From Gynurincola endophyticus (GTDB taxonomy: Bacteria; Bacteroidota; Bacteroidia; Chitinophagales; Chitinophagaceae): a stretch of 64,000 bases of DNA. The stretch lies in assembly GCF_003991195.1 (NCBI RefSeq), contig NZ_RCWL01000003.1, positions 124,001 to 188,000 of the forward strand, read 5' to 3'. Both the position numbers and the translations under genes were made by a program. Under the pieces are notes generated by a model, which saw only the letters and a list, made by a program, of their open reading frames with translations, did no database searches and had not been told where the DNA came from. Below are positions 24,904 to 34,573 of the stretch, one piece after another; the first letter of the stretch is position 1; the number at the start of each line of letters is the position of its first letter.

Positions 24904-25500
24904 ATGATTAAAACAGGAAACCCGGTTATTAGCATCTATACAGAAATGACTCCCAATCCGGAAACAATGAAGTTTGTGGCAAACAAACTGTTGTATCCTG
25001 GTAAAAGCGTTGATTTTCCTGATGTAGAAAGTGCTAAGCCTTCCCCATTAGCTGTTGAGCTTTTCGGATTTCCATTCATCAGAGCTGTTTTCATTGCAAG
25101 CAATTTCGTAACACTTACAAAAACGAATGAAACCGAGTGGAATGACGTTATTCCTACCATTCGTCAGTTTTTGAAAGATTACTTGGAAGAAAACAAACCG
25201 GTGATCAATGAAGACGAAATCGCAGCCATTCAACCGGAAAGCAGCAATATTGTTGCAGCAGATGACGACGATGTTGTAAAGCGTATTAAAGAACTTCTTG
25301 AAAACTACGTAAAACCGGCAGTAGAAATGGATGGAGGAGCTATCCAGTTCAAAAGCTATGAAGACGGCGTTGTAAACTTAATGCTTCAAGGTTCATGCAG
25401 CGGATGCCCCTCTTCAATGATTACATTAAAAGCGGGTATCGAGCAGATGATGAAACGCATGATTCCTGAAGTAAAAGAAGTTTTAGCAGAGGCTGAATAA
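24904..25500 (+). CDS. Nfu-type iron-sulfur cluster carrier (Nfu N-domain plus NifU C-domain)
   Basis: A 198-aa protein with an N-terminal Nfu_N domain (IYTEMTPNPETMKFVAN, residues about 10-95) and a C-terminal NifU-like domain (about 118-195) with the cluster-binding CxxC at C165 and C168 (CSGCPSS). Such proteins carry 4Fe-4S clusters to client enzymes; MqnC, NadA and other Fe-S enzymes in this window would be possible clients. It lies 107 bp after merC on the same strand. A TACTTTTG promoter box at 24873-24880 suggests it has its own transcript. A strong terminator follows. Confidence 0.92.
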   Translation: MIKTGNPVISIYTEMTPNPETMKFVANKLLYPGKSVDFPDVESAKPSPLAVELFGFPFIRAVFIASNFVTLTKTNETEWNDVIPTIRQFLKDYLEENKPVINEDEIAAIQPESSNIVAADDDDVVKRIKELLENYVKPAVEMDGGAIQFKSYEDGVVNLMLQGSCSGCPSSMITLKAGIEQMMKRMIPEVKEVLAEAE

Positions 25501-25524
25501 GTTCTATATAACTCAACAATAGTA

Positions 25525-25555
25525 AAACAGCCCCCGACAATGTTGGGGGCTGTTT
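25525..25555. terminator. Strong GC-rich terminator after the nfu gene
   Basis: AAACAGCCCCC pairs with GGGGGCTGTTT over 11 bp with a 9-nt loop. A- and T-rich flanks make it usable from both strands, fitting its place between the nfu gene and the convergent pirin gene. Confidence 0.88.
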
Positions 25556-25667
25556 ATTGTTATGACATGCTTGTTGACGGCACAATCCTCCGGGCATCAA
25601 TAAGAGCTGTTCTTGCGGTTACCTCATTCTTCTGTTACGCGTGCTGCAAGAAGTTTTGTTGTCGCTA

Positions 25668-26540
25668 TTACTCATCTAATGTGCCGAACTTACCTGCACT
25701 ATAATCTCTATAAGCCTGAACGATCTCGTCTCTTGTATTCATTACAAAAGGTCCGTGCGCAATAATAGGTTCGTTCAAAGGCTCTCCGCTCAATAACAGG
25801 ATCGCCGCTCCGTCCTTGCTGCTGATTTCGAAGCTGCTGTCGCCGCTATTTTCCATTAACGCAAATTCGTCTTTTTCAACAGCTTCATCATTAACCTGTA
25901 TATTGCCGTTCCAAACGATCATTCCGGTATTATAATTGGCGGGTAAATTGAGTTTGATCTTTCCTCCTTTAGCCAGGTAAATATTATACATTTCTATTTT
26001 AGAATAAGGTTTTGCACTTCCTTCTACATTCATAAAACTACCAGCCAGCACATCTACATATCCGTTTTGCTCAGGTAGCACAACAGTTCTGTCATGGTTG
26101 TTAAATGTTATATAATCGGGAGCAGTATTTTTTACTGCAGCAGGAAGATTCACCCATATCTGGGCCATTTGTAAAGAACCGCCCTCCTGAGCAAATTCAC
26201 GTTCATGAAACTCACTGTGCAATACGCCCGCACCGGCGGTCATCCACTGTGTTTGTCCGGTTTCAATAATGCCACCGCCACCGCTACTGTCTTTATGGGC
26301 AAGCTTGCCTTTTTGTGCAATCGTTACCGTTTCAAAACCTCTGTGCGGATGTGCACCCACACCACGCGGTGTATCAGTTGGTGAATAGTAATATTCAGGA
26401 TGATAATCAATTACAATAAAGGGATCCATTCTTTTCATATCAATCGCAGCAGAAGGATTGTATGTAAAAACCCTGAATCCGTCACCTACAAAATGGGGTT
26501 CGCCTAAAGAAAGAACTCTTTCCACATTTCTATGTTTCAT
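25668..26540 (-). CDS. Pirin family protein (cupin fold)
   Basis: A 290-aa bicupin. The metal ligands of human pirin are conserved: H64, H66 (AHPHRGFETVT), H108 and E110 (HSEFHER). Bacterial pirins bind iron and some oxidise quercetin; the cellular role is generally unknown. The frame extends to a TTG at 26564, but the ATG at 26540 (MKHRNVERVL) is the natural start. The Crp-like regulator gene ends 61 bp upstream on the same strand, so the two may be co-transcribed. Confidence 0.9.
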   Translation of the reverse strand: MKHRNVERVLSLGEPHFVGDGFRVFTYNPSAAIDMKRMDPFIVIDYHPEYYYSPTDTPRGVGAHPHRGFETVTIAQKGKLAHKDSSGGGGIIETGQTQWMTAGAGVLHSEFHEREFAQEGGSLQMAQIWVNLPAAVKNTAPDYITFNNHDRTVVLPEQNGYVDVLAGSFMNVEGSAKPYSKIEMYNIYLAKGGKIKLNLPANYNTGMIVWNGNIQVNDEAVEKDEFALMENSGDSSFEISSKDGAAILLLSGEPLNEPIIAHGPFVMNTRDEIVQAYRDYSAGKFGTLDE

Positions 26541-26601
26541 AGCTTTCTGTTTTACATAACACAAAGATCTTCCTTTACCTTAAGCTGAACATTGATGTAG
26601 G

Positions 26602-27189
26602 TTAAGATCGTTTTTGCGCTATTTCTTTTCGTACTCTGCTGAGGCTTTCCGGAGCAATTCCCAGATAAGCTGCTAACAATGTTTGTGGAATTCGTGCAGC
26701 AATAGACGAATACATTTCAAGAAAATCTTTATACCGCTCTTCTGCCGAAGCAGATAAGAGCTGATGTATACGCTTTTGCAAGTGTAAGATATGATGATGC
26801 AATGCTTTGGTATTCATCTCTACAAAAGCCGGTTCTGATTCAGAAAGCTTTGAAAAAAAATCCAGCGGAATTACAGTAACTACCGTATCTTCTATTGCCT
26901 CAATAAAATAGGGTGATGGTTGCTGAAAAAACAAACTGCACCTGTCAGCCATAAACCATTCTTCAGCGGCAAACTGTATAATATGATATTTGCCTTTTTC
27001 GTCTATTGAATAATACGACAATAATCCTTTTTCTACATAATAAGAATAACGACTGGTTTCTCCTGCCCGCAAAAGAAACTCACCCTTTAATACGGTTCTT
27101 GTAGTAAGGTTTGTAAGCTCGTTGATCGTGTTATCAGACAAACGGATATACTTCTTTAAATGATCTGCCAAACTGATTGCGTATTCCAT
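26602..27189 (-). CDS. Crp/Fnr family transcriptional regulator
   Basis: A 195-aa protein with a cyclic-nucleotide-binding fold (residues about 15-125, with LKGEFLLRAGE and FAAEEWFMADR) and a short C-terminal helix-turn-helix (IPQTLLAAYLGIAPESLSRVRKEI). The glycine-rich ligand loop is degenerate, so cAMP binding is doubtful; many Bacteroidota members are like this. The frame extends to a TTG at 27210; the ATG at 27189 (MEYAISLADH) is preferred. It is divergent from the NadR-like kinase gene and upstream of pirin, which may be its target. Confidence 0.88.
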   Translation of the reverse strand: MEYAISLADHLKKYIRLSDNTINELTNLTTRTVLKGEFLLRAGETSRYSYYVEKGLLSYYSIDEKGKYHIIQFAAEEWFMADRCSLFFQQPSPYFIEAIEDTVVTVIPLDFFSKLSESEPAFVEMNTKALHHHILHLQKRIHQLLSASAEERYKDFLEMYSSIAARIPQTLLAAYLGIAPESLSRVRKEIAQKRS

Positions 27190-27230
27190 CTTTGCAGTTT
27201 TTATGAGCAATAATGTAACTTCACACGAAG

Positions 27231-27758
27231 ATGAAGAAAATTGTTGTAATAGGACCCGAATCTACAGGAAAAAGTACATTATGTGAAGCATTGGCTAAAC
27301 ATTATGGATGCCTGTGGGTACCCGAATATGCCAGAACATTTTTAGAAGAGAACGGAGCCGATTATCAATATGATGATTTAAAAAAAATAGCAGAGGGCCA
27401 AATTCATCTTGAAAATAAATACACTACTATTGCTATTGAAAATAAACATCCATATCTTTTTATCGATACCAACTTATATGTTATACAGGTATGGAGTGAA
27501 TATGTTTTTGGAAACTGTGATGAGTCAGTTTTCCGGATGCACAATCAACAACAATACGACTTGTATTTACTCTGTAACATTGATCTTCCGTGGCAAGAAG
27601 ACCCACTACGAGAGCTACCCGATATAGAAGCAAGAAAAGTTGTTTACAACTATTATAAAACAATTTTACAATTTCAACAGGTTCCCTGGATAGAAATTTC
27701 GGGAGATAGTGAACAACGACTCTTAAATGCTGTTAATGGATTGGAAGCAATTTTGTAG
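27231..27758 (+). CDS. NadR-like P-loop kinase, probable ribosylnicotinamide kinase
   Basis: A 175-aa ATPase with Walker A GPESTGKST (residues 8-16) and the segments WVPEYARTFLEENG and FIDTNLYVIQVWSEYVFG, which match the C-terminal kinase half of NadR. That domain phosphorylates nicotinamide riboside to NMN. Here it stands alone, without the NMN adenylyltransferase or repressor parts of enterobacterial NadR. The window also encodes NAMPT, NadD and NadA, so it would feed the same NAD pool. The PnuC transporter often found next to such genes is not here. GT39 follows after 27 bp. Confidence 0.82.
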   Translation: MKKIVVIGPESTGKSTLCEALAKHYGCLWVPEYARTFLEENGADYQYDDLKKIAEGQIHLENKYTTIAIENKHPYLFIDTNLYVIQVWSEYVFGNCDESVFRMHNQQQYDLYLLCNIDLPWQEDPLRELPDIEARKVVYNYYKTILQFQQVPWIEISGDSEQRLLNAVNGLEAIL

Positions 27759-27785
27759 CATTCATATCTATAACACTTTTACCTG

Positions 27786-29459
27786 ATGAGTTTCCTTTCA
27801 AAGAATCATTTTAAGTTCTTTTTTGCCGGTTGGTTTTTAGTAAATATCATTCAGGCTTTTTTTACCGAACTGTTTCATGATGAGGCTTATTATTGGGTCT
27901 ATAGCCAATTCTTTGATTGGGGATATTACGATCATCCTCCAATGATTGCATGGATGATTAAACTGGGGTACGCAATTTTTCCAAATGAACTGGGTGTAAG
28001 ATTGTTGAGTATTATACTCAATACGGTTACTATTCTTATTATCTATGATTTAACCAATAAAAAAAATCCTTTTCTCTTTTACGCCATTGCTTTATCTATT
28101 GCTGTTGCACATCTCGGTGGTATGATAACCGTGCCGGATATTCCCCTTATCTTTTTTACAGCATTATGGTTTTGGGTGTACAGAAGATTTACTGATAATG
28201 ATTCATGGTTCAATACTTTCTTACTCGCATTAAGTGCCGCTTTACTAATGTATAGTAAGTACCATGGTATTCTGGTAATTCTATTTACCGTTCTTTCTAA
28301 TATAAAACTTGCAGCAACAGGAAAAATGTATGTTGCAGGATTGATTGGTTTACTATTATTTGCGCCTCATCTATATTGGCAATGGGAACACGACTTTCCC
28401 TCTGTACAATATCATCTGTATGAAAGAAATGCTCCTGTTTACAAATTCAGTTTTACAACCGAATATATCTTAGGGCAACTTGCATTGATGGGACCATTAT
28501 TAGGATGGTTATTCTTATGGATGAATTTTAAATATAAAAGTCAGAATCTTACTGAAAAGGCTTTGCAATTCAGCGTTTGGGGCTTTCTGATTTTCTTTTT
28601 ATTCAGTTCTTTAAAAGGAAGGGTAGAAGCCAACTGGACATTGCCCGCGTTAGTCGGATTAATGGTCATCAGCTATCAATACATTGACAGTCATCGCCAA
28701 TATGTGAAATGGGTATACAGACTACTGCCGGTCACTCTATTGTTGGTACTCTTTGCCAGAATTATTCTGATTGTTGAAATACCTTTTGCAGGAAAAGTAG
28801 CCAAACACAATGAGTTTCATAACAACCCTGAATGGGTGTCAGAAGTCAATAGTATTGCCCGGGGTGAGCATGTGGTTTTCATAAACTCTTATCAAAGTCC
28901 TTCAAAGTTTTGGTTTTACAATCAACAATTATCTTATAGCTTAAATACGTTAAACTATAGAAGAAATAATTATAACTTTTGGACGATTGAAGACAGTTTA
29001 ATTGGCAAACCTGCTTATGTATTCGGCAGCAACAAGGAAGCTCCGTTTGCCGGTGCGTTACAAGAAAAGCCTGACATGGGCCATTACTATACAACTGATT
29101 ATTTTTCTTTTGGCCGGGTGCAAATATTATTAGGAAGGGCTCCGGTTGTACGTGATTCAATAATTTCGGTGAGTGGTTTATTCCGTAGCCCGCAGGGGTA
29201 TTTGTTTCACTTTAAAAATCCAAAATATAAAGACGCAAAAATATTGTTGGGTTTAAAAGACGAAACCGGAAAACTAAGCGTAGTTTCCAATGGTTATACA
29301 GTAGAGCATATAGAATACAGTGAGCAGTATTTTGTGATCTCATTTGAACTACCTAATGACTTACCAAAAGGAAAATACTTTGCCCGGTTAGGTATTGAAT
29401 CAGCAATAGAGCATCACCCCTCATTGAATAGTACAGGGTACACAATTGAAATAAAATAG
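27786..29459 (+). CDS. GT39-type polytopic glycosyltransferase (ArnT/PMT-like)
   Basis: A 557-aa membrane protein with about ten helices in the first 360 residues and a soluble C-terminal part. The catalytic-loop signature is clear: HDEAYYWVYS with D32/E33 and GYYDHPPM at 46-53. Family members transfer sugars from polyprenyl phosphate donors to lipid A, proteins or other acceptors in the periplasm. The acceptor is unknown. It ends 1 nt from the convergent mtgA gene. Confidence 0.88.
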   Translation: MSFLSKNHFKFFFAGWFLVNIIQAFFTELFHDEAYYWVYSQFFDWGYYDHPPMIAWMIKLGYAIFPNELGVRLLSIILNTVTILIIYDLTNKKNPFLFYAIALSIAVAHLGGMITVPDIPLIFFTALWFWVYRRFTDNDSWFNTFLLALSAALLMYSKYHGILVILFTVLSNIKLAATGKMYVAGLIGLLLFAPHLYWQWEHDFPSVQYHLYERNAPVYKFSFTTEYILGQLALMGPLLGWLFLWMNFKYKSQNLTEKALQFSVWGFLIFFLFSSLKGRVEANWTLPALVGLMVISYQYIDSHRQYVKWVYRLLPVTLLLVLFARIILIVEIPFAGKVAKHNEFHNNPEWVSEVNSIARGEHVVFINSYQSPSKFWFYNQQLSYSLNTLNYRRNNYNFWTIEDSLIGKPAYVFGSNKEAPFAGALQEKPDMGHYYTTDYFSFGRVQILLGRAPVVRDSIISVSGLFRSPQGYLFHFKNPKYKDAKILLGLKDETGKLSVVSNGYTVEHIEYSEQYFVISFELPNDLPKGKYFARLGIESAIEHHPSLNSTGYTIEIK

Positions 29460-29460
29460 C

Positions 29461-30168
29461 TTATTGAATCAGTGCCAGAATCTTTTCGTCTTTTTGAATA
29501 TTCGTCATCTGTTTTAATATCCATGGATATTTTCTGCTAACGTATTTTGACTGAGGTTGTACTGTATATACCTTAGGGTTAGGTAAACAAGCGGCAATCA
29601 ATGCAGCTTCTTTCCGGGTTAGTTTAGAGGCTGGTTTTTGAAAATAATGCTGTGCTGCAGCTTCAATACCATATACGCCGGTTCCCATTTCCGATATGTT
29701 CAGATAAAGTTCCAGTATTCTTTTCTTCGGCCAGAAGGTTTCAATCATAAAGGTGAAATAAACTTCCAGACCTTTTCTTGCCCAGCTCCTTCCTTGCCAT
29801 AAGAATACGTTTTTTGCAACCTGTTGTGAAATAGTTGATGCGCCACGAACCTTTTTTCCCTCATTGGTTTTGTTATACTCAATGGCTTTTTCTATTCCTT
29901 TCCAATCAAACCCTCTATGTTCTGCAAAAAGCTGATCCTCTGATGCAATTACAGCCAGTTTTGCATAAGAAGACATTTCATCAAGGTCAACATAATCTCG
30001 TTTTAAACCGTCGAACTTTAATACACTTCCAAGTTGTGTAAAAGTAATAGGAGGGTTTACCCACCGGATGAGTAAGATGTAGAAGAATTGAAAGAGAACT
30101 AAAAATATAAAGAGTTTTTTGAGAAAACGTAATATGCGCAATCCCAATCCACGTCGTTTAATAGGCAT
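29461..30168 (-). CDS. mtgA: Monofunctional biosynthetic peptidoglycan transglycosylase (GT51)
   Basis: A 235-aa GT51 enzyme that polymerises lipid II into glycan strands. One N-terminal membrane helix (residues about 18-36) anchors it. The catalytic Glu is E77 in [15 protein letters not shown], followed by the family motifs [13 protein letters not shown] and [15 protein letters not shown]. No penicillin-binding transpeptidase domain is present, so it is the monofunctional type. The 5' end lies 45 bp from the previous minus-strand gene. Confidence 0.93.
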   Translation of the reverse strand: MPIKRRGLGLRILRFLKKLFIFLVLFQFFYILLIRWVNPPITFTQLGSVLKFDGLKRDYVDLDEMSSYAKLAVIASEDQLFAEHRGFDWKGIEKAIEYNKTNEGKKVRGASTISQQVAKNVFLWQGRSWARKGLEVYFTFMIETFWPKKRILELYLNISEMGTGVYGIEAAAQHYFQKPASKLTRKEAALIAACLPNPKVYTVQPQSKYVSRKYPWILKQMTNIQKDEKILALIQ

Positions 30169-30212
30169 CCGAGTTGTATTTTGCTAGGAAGCTGCAATTT
30201 AATATTTCATGT

Positions 30213-30821
30213 TTATATATCCTTGTCTGACTTGATTAAGTCTTTAATTTCGTCAGCTTTTATATACATGAAGTAATATGACTTTTTAACGTTATCTCTA
30301 CTGGTGCGGATTTTCTTAATACCCCTGGATACAACATATACACCTGCAGCAATACCAATTGATCTCCAACGGTTGTTACTACTGAATTTTTCACTGCTTC
30401 TGAGGCCGTTTACAGTTTCAAGCGCAATAAAACCTAACGATCCGATAGCGAGAATTTTATCAAGATATACATCTACAAACTTATTCTTTCCACCGAATTG
30501 AGTGTTCGCATCAAGATCCAGTTTTTGAAAATCGAGATAATGGAACTTCATGGTTCTGTGAATCGTATCGATGACGGTTCCCATCTCTGTTTTGAACAAA
30601 GCCGTTTCTCCGTGAAGAATGGCAAGCGTATCATTTTCGATGTGAGAAATAAAGCCATTTACAGAATGGCCATATTTTGTTACCCCGCGTATAAAAGAAC
30701 CCTCTCCGTAAACTTTTACGGTATTTCCTTTTTTATTCTTTATAATCACTACATCGCTTTTTTGCGCAACAAGCGGTTGCACAGAACAAAACAGAATAAG
30801 TAAAAGTACGAGACGTATCAA
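30213..30821 (-). CDS. Exported protein of unknown function
   Basis: A 202-aa protein with a signal peptide (residues 1-19, ending LVAQ). The mature part has a small beta-rich segment (VVIIKNKKGNTVKVYGEGSF, ISHIENDTLAIL) and a hydrophobic stretch near residues 122-137 and another near 151-163. I do not recognise a family. It begins with a TTG whose last two bases overlap the TGA of the LysE gene (ATTGA), and no in-frame ATG exists near by, so translation is probably coupled to LysE. Confidence 0.65.
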   Translation of the reverse strand: MIRLVLLLILFCSVQPLVAQKSDVVIIKNKKGNTVKVYGEGSFIRGVTKYGHSVNGFISHIENDTLAILHGETALFKTEMGTVIDTIHRTMKFHYLDFQKLDLDANTQFGGKNKFVDVYLDKILAIGSLGFIALETVNGLRSSEKFSSNNRWRSIGIAAGVYVVSRGIKKIRTSRDNVKKSYYFMYIKADEIKDLIKSDKDI

Positions 30822-31465
30822 TGTTGATTTAATATTTGATTTGCGTAAAAGATGGTACCGTACAATAATGCAATACCAAAACCTACTAATATTATACCTG
30901 AAACCTTATTTACTACAGAGAGTGTATTCAGTGTTAAACGCTTGCGTAATTTGCCCGCCAACAATACTTTCGCAGAATCAGCAGCGATATTCACCAATAA
31001 ACAAACCGAGAAAATAATAATTCTTTCCTGAAAATTATATTTGGCAGAAAAGGCAGTAGCTGCCCCTAACCAAAAAATGAGTACACTGGGATTAAGCGTA
31101 TTGATCAAAAAACCACTTGAAAAAATTTTCATCATGGTTTTCTTCGAAAATTTACTAACATCATCACAGTTTGCAGAAATAGAAACTTTCTTGAAAAACA
31201 AATAGTAAATACCGGTTATCACCAGAAAAGAACTTCCTACGTAGCCAATTACATGTTTATATTCTAACAAAGTAGTTACCAACGATGAAAAACCGTTCGA
31301 AACCACAATCAATACCAGGTCGCTCACCCATACCCCCGTCACAAAACTAAATCCGCCAACATAACCGTTGGTTAAACTTTGTTTAATGACAGTAAATATG
31401 ACCGGTCCTACAGATAATGCTAAAATACATCCTAATGTTACTCCACTAATAATAGCCTCCCACAT
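30818..31465 (-). CDS. LysE/RhtB family amino acid exporter
   Basis: A 215-aa protein with six predicted helices and the LysE-family start (GVTLGCILALSVGPVIFTVIKQSL) plus the central SGFLINTLNPSVLIFWLG motif. Such transporters export amino acids or related metabolites across the inner membrane. The substrate is unknown. It is the first gene of a two-gene unit with the exported unknown protein at 30213. Confidence 0.9.
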   Translation of the reverse strand: MWEAIISGVTLGCILALSVGPVIFTVIKQSLTNGYVGGFSFVTGVWVSDLVLIVVSNGFSSLVTTLLEYKHVIGYVGSSFLVITGIYYLFFKKVSISANCDDVSKFSKKTMMKIFSSGFLINTLNPSVLIFWLGAATAFSAKYNFQERIIIFSVCLLVNIAADSAKVLLAGKLRKRLTLNTLSVVNKVSGIILVGFGIALLYGTIFYANQILNQH

Positions 31466-31501
31466 GCGATATTTTCGGATATTTTACTATAAGTTTCAAA
31501 A

Positions 31502-33034
31502 TTATGGTAGTGATACATTTTGTAGAAAATCATTCCAATCTTCTAACATTTTGCCCTTCATCACTCTCGGAAACTTGTGTTGTCCTCCTACTTTACCTTT
31601 ATGTTGTAAAAATGCCATAAAGGTATCCACCGGCAATACATCTACATATATATCTTTCAACGCACTGGTTCTTTCAACTGCGTAATCGTCATTTAATTTT
31701 TTCAAATGAAAATCCAGTCTTTCCTTGAATACCTGTGAATCTATTACTTCGCTGCTGGCTATCCACCATTGATGCGCAAAGAATAATCCGTGAGGTACAC
31801 CGGCCACTGTAAATTCCGGTATAGAAACATTCAGCTCATCTGCAACTAACTGAATAGCCCTGTTCATATTGTCTACACTGAGGTGTTCGCCCACCAAACT
31901 CAGGAAGTGTTTGGTTCTGCCGGTAATAATCAGCTCTCTTTTTTCAAGATTTACGAACCGGATGGTATCACCGATCAGGTAACGCCATGCTCCGGCCGGA
32001 GTTGACAGTAACAATGCATAATCTTTTCCTTCTTCTACTTCACCAATGGTGTAAGCGATCGCGTTCGGATTGATATTGCCATTTACGTCAAAATTCTGAT
32101 CATTAAAAGGAACAAACTCAAAGAAAATATGATCTTTCGACGCCAGTTTCATTCCCCCCTGCGCATTCTGCCTGTCTTGATAAGCCAGAAAACCTTCAGA
32201 CGCCAGATATGTTTCTATAAATATTAACGGTTTGGCAACCAATTTATTGAATCCTTTCTTGTAAGGTTCAAAACTAACGCCGCCGTGTACAAAAAAAGCG
32301 AGGTTAGGCCAGATATCATGAATTGTTTTTAATTGGTATCGTTCTATGATTTTTTCCATGCACATCTGAATCCATGCCGGAACACCCACTACGAAACCAA
32401 TATCCCATTTAGGGGCTTCTTCAACAATTTTTTCGATTTTTTCATGCCAGTCTTTGGTTTTTGCAATCTTTTTACCCGGTTTATAAAACGGGCTAAACCA
32501 AAAAGGAACATTTTTGGCGGTAATACCGCTTAAGTCACCGGCGAAATATCCGGGACCCTTTTCCAGATCTGTACACCCACCCAGCATTAACCAGCCCTTA
32601 CCGATACTTCTCATCGGAAGATCCTGATAAGACCTTAAGCTCAATAGCTGCTTTATCATAATGCGCTGATTACCACGCATTAAGTCGTTCGTGATAGGAA
32701 TATATTTAGAGGCTGATTCAGAAGTACCCGAGCTAAGTGCAAAATATTTTACCTTATCAGGCCAGCAAACATCTGCCTCGCCTTCGAGCGTTCTGTGCCA
32801 CCACTTTTCTGTAATGGAATTATAGTCATGAATGGGAACCGCTTGTTGAAAGGCTTTTACCCAATCTTCTTGTGTTAACATCGACTCAAAATCATAGGCC
32901 TGGCCAAAAGCCGTATATTTTGCTTTTTTAAGCAATCGTTTTAATACCTTTTTTTGATGTTGAGCAGGTGGCGTCTTTGACAAACGCAATACGCTCCTGA
33001 TACTTGAAGGTAAATTTATGTCTTTCAAACCCAT
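31502..33034 (-). CDS. GH3 auxin-responsive-promoter family acyl-adenylating enzyme
   Basis: A 510-aa protein of the GH3 family (PF03321), a branch of the ANL adenylate-forming enzymes. The nucleotide-binding motif SSGTSES is at residues 101-107, with the later motifs ETYLASEGF and YLIGDTIRFV. Plant GH3 enzymes join amino acids to jasmonate or auxin; bacterial members are of unknown substrate, and the family name does not imply auxin response here. It stands alone on the minus strand, with a TAATTTTG box at 33064-33071 upstream (29 nt from the ATG). Confidence 0.88.
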   Translation of the reverse strand: MGLKDINLPSSIRSVLRLSKTPPAQHQKKVLKRLLKKAKYTAFGQAYDFESMLTQEDWVKAFQQAVPIHDYNSITEKWWHRTLEGEADVCWPDKVKYFALSSGTSESASKYIPITNDLMRGNQRIMIKQLLSLRSYQDLPMRSIGKGWLMLGGCTDLEKGPGYFAGDLSGITAKNVPFWFSPFYKPGKKIAKTKDWHEKIEKIVEEAPKWDIGFVVGVPAWIQMCMEKIIERYQLKTIHDIWPNLAFFVHGGVSFEPYKKGFNKLVAKPLIFIETYLASEGFLAYQDRQNAQGGMKLASKDHIFFEFVPFNDQNFDVNGNINPNAIAYTIGEVEEGKDYALLLSTPAGAWRYLIGDTIRFVNLEKRELIITGRTKHFLSLVGEHLSVDNMNRAIQLVADELNVSIPEFTVAGVPHGLFFAHQWWIASSEVIDSQVFKERLDFHLKKLNDDYAVERTSALKDIYVDVLPVDTFMAFLQHKGKVGGQHKFPRVMKGKMLEDWNDFLQNVSLP

Positions 33035-33063
33035 GCATGAAGCCTTTTAAAGTTCGGCAAATT

Positions 33064-33071
33064 CAAAATTA
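33064..33071 (-). promoter_or_regulatory. Candidate -7 box for the GH3 gene
   Basis: Reads TAATTTTG on the minus strand, matching TANNTTTG, 29 nt upstream of the ATG. No clear -33 element. Confidence 0.35.
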
Positions 33072-33168
33072 ATGAAAACTATGGCTAATTCTCCATTTTC
33101 AATTTTGATTGACTAAAAACTGGTAAAAATTAGCGTTTTTTTAATAGGACGCTCAACCTTCGATAAAG

Positions 33169-34299
33169 TTACAGATCCGTTCGATAAATGCTACCCCGGC
33201 GGTCACCCGAAACGCTTTCTATTATGAAGGGATAAGGGTGGATATAAACTCCTTTCCACCGTGAAATGTTTGTTTCCAAAAATTTAATAAAGCCCTCGAT
33301 CCCTTCCTCGCGGTTAATTACCCATACCTTTTTGGTTGCCTTTGGCTTATTGGCTGCAAAAATTTTATGTTCCGGCAATAATGAGCTATTTAAAAGCTCA
33401 TATTCTAACGAAATTTCATTTGTTATAGTATGATTCTGATTATCTTCAGGCTGCAGTTTTCCAGATTTGATTTTTACGAAACTTTTTAGTATCTTATTAA
33501 GATAGGGTGTTTGCCATGGGTGGTATTTTGCTACAAACAGCTCCATCGCTCCATAAAAACGTTTGAGATAAACCCTGTCTTTAACGGTTGATTCTCCCTT
33601 GTAATGCACAATGGTGTGTTGCCCCAGATACCAGTTTTCATACCCTGCTTTTTCTATCTGCACACTAAGGTCAATATCTTCTCCATACATAAAATAGCGC
33701 TCATCGAAACCGTTTACTTCATCCAGAATATTCTTTCTGACCAACATAAACGCTCCGCTTAGTACCGTAACCCTTCCATTCGCTTTTTCTTTTATATGGG
33801 GAGCATAATATTTGTTTAAAAACGAGGACCTTTCATTCAATCTATACAGCTTACTCATTTTCATGAAAGAAGCCCAGAGAGAAGGGTATCCGCGTTTCGA
33901 TTCTGGCAGGAAGCGACCGGCCCCATCAATCATTCTTACTCCCACCGCGCCTATTTTTTCGTTTTTCAATAGCTGTTCTATTGTATATACGAAGGTTTGT
34001 GGCTGAACGAGTGTATCCGGATTCAAAAACAATACAAAGTTTCCTGTAGCCATTGTCAACGCCCGATTGTTCGCTTTGGCAAAGCCAAGGTTTTCGTCAT
34101 TCACCAGAATCTTTACATCAGAAAAATACTGATTTATCAGGTGAATGTCGCCAGAGGTAGAGGCATTATCTATCACAATCAATTCTGTTGCTACAGACAG
34201 TTGTTTCATCAACGCCTCTTTAGCCTGATGAACCGTATGTAAACAATGAATTAAAAACGGCACACTATTATAGTTTACTATAATCACAGATAACTTCAT
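33169..34299 (-). CDS. Family 2 glycosyltransferase (rhamnosyltransferase-like)
   Basis: A 376-aa GT2 enzyme of GT-A fold. Visible motifs are VIIVNYNS at the N-terminus, IVIDNAST, NLGFAKANN, the metal-binding LNPDT and the acceptor-side FMYGEDIDLS. The last 110 or so residues are an extra soluble tail with no recognised domain. The frame starts at a GTG at 34305; the ATG at 34299 (MKLSVIIVNY) is the better start. Such enzymes build cell-surface polysaccharides; there is no polysaccharide cluster around it. Confidence 0.9.
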   Translation of the reverse strand: MKLSVIIVNYNSVPFLIHCLHTVHQAKEALMKQLSVATELIVIDNASTSGDIHLINQYFSDVKILVNDENLGFAKANNRALTMATGNFVLFLNPDTLVQPQTFVYTIEQLLKNEKIGAVGVRMIDGAGRFLPESKRGYPSLWASFMKMSKLYRLNERSSFLNKYYAPHIKEKANGRVTVLSGAFMLVRKNILDEVNGFDERYFMYGEDIDLSVQIEKAGYENWYLGQHTIVHYKGESTVKDRVYLKRFYGAMELFVAKYHPWQTPYLNKILKSFVKIKSGKLQPEDNQNHTITNEISLEYELLNSSLLPEHKIFAANKPKATKKVWVINREEGIEGFIKFLETNISRWKGVYIHPYPFIIESVSGDRRGSIYRTDL

Positions 34300-34573
34300 C
34301 AACACGAATTAAGTGGATTTTCTTCATAAATCAATCAAAAACAATTACAAAATCAGATTACCGCAATTTTTCCTTTGAAGGTCCGGAAAAACAAGACCGC
34401 TATTATTTGTAAAAGTTACTGCTAAAAATGTAAGCTGTCTGAAGCTCACCGGTTTTTGTTCAGATACTTAACAATTTGTTTATGATCTCTTAAAACTAGT
34501 TCTTTAAGTTTACCGATTGAATACATCACTCTTCTTGTAAATAAATACACATTGCTATCTTAAAATTATAAAC

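Noticed and set aside
25556-25667. Possible small gene between the nfu terminator and pirin
   Set aside because: No frame of useful length with a start codon; nothing recognisable.
31502-33034. Auxin-responsive plant-type regulation
   Set aside because: The GH3 name reflects plant homologues. The bacterial protein is an adenylate-forming enzyme of unknown substrate; nothing suggests auxin response.
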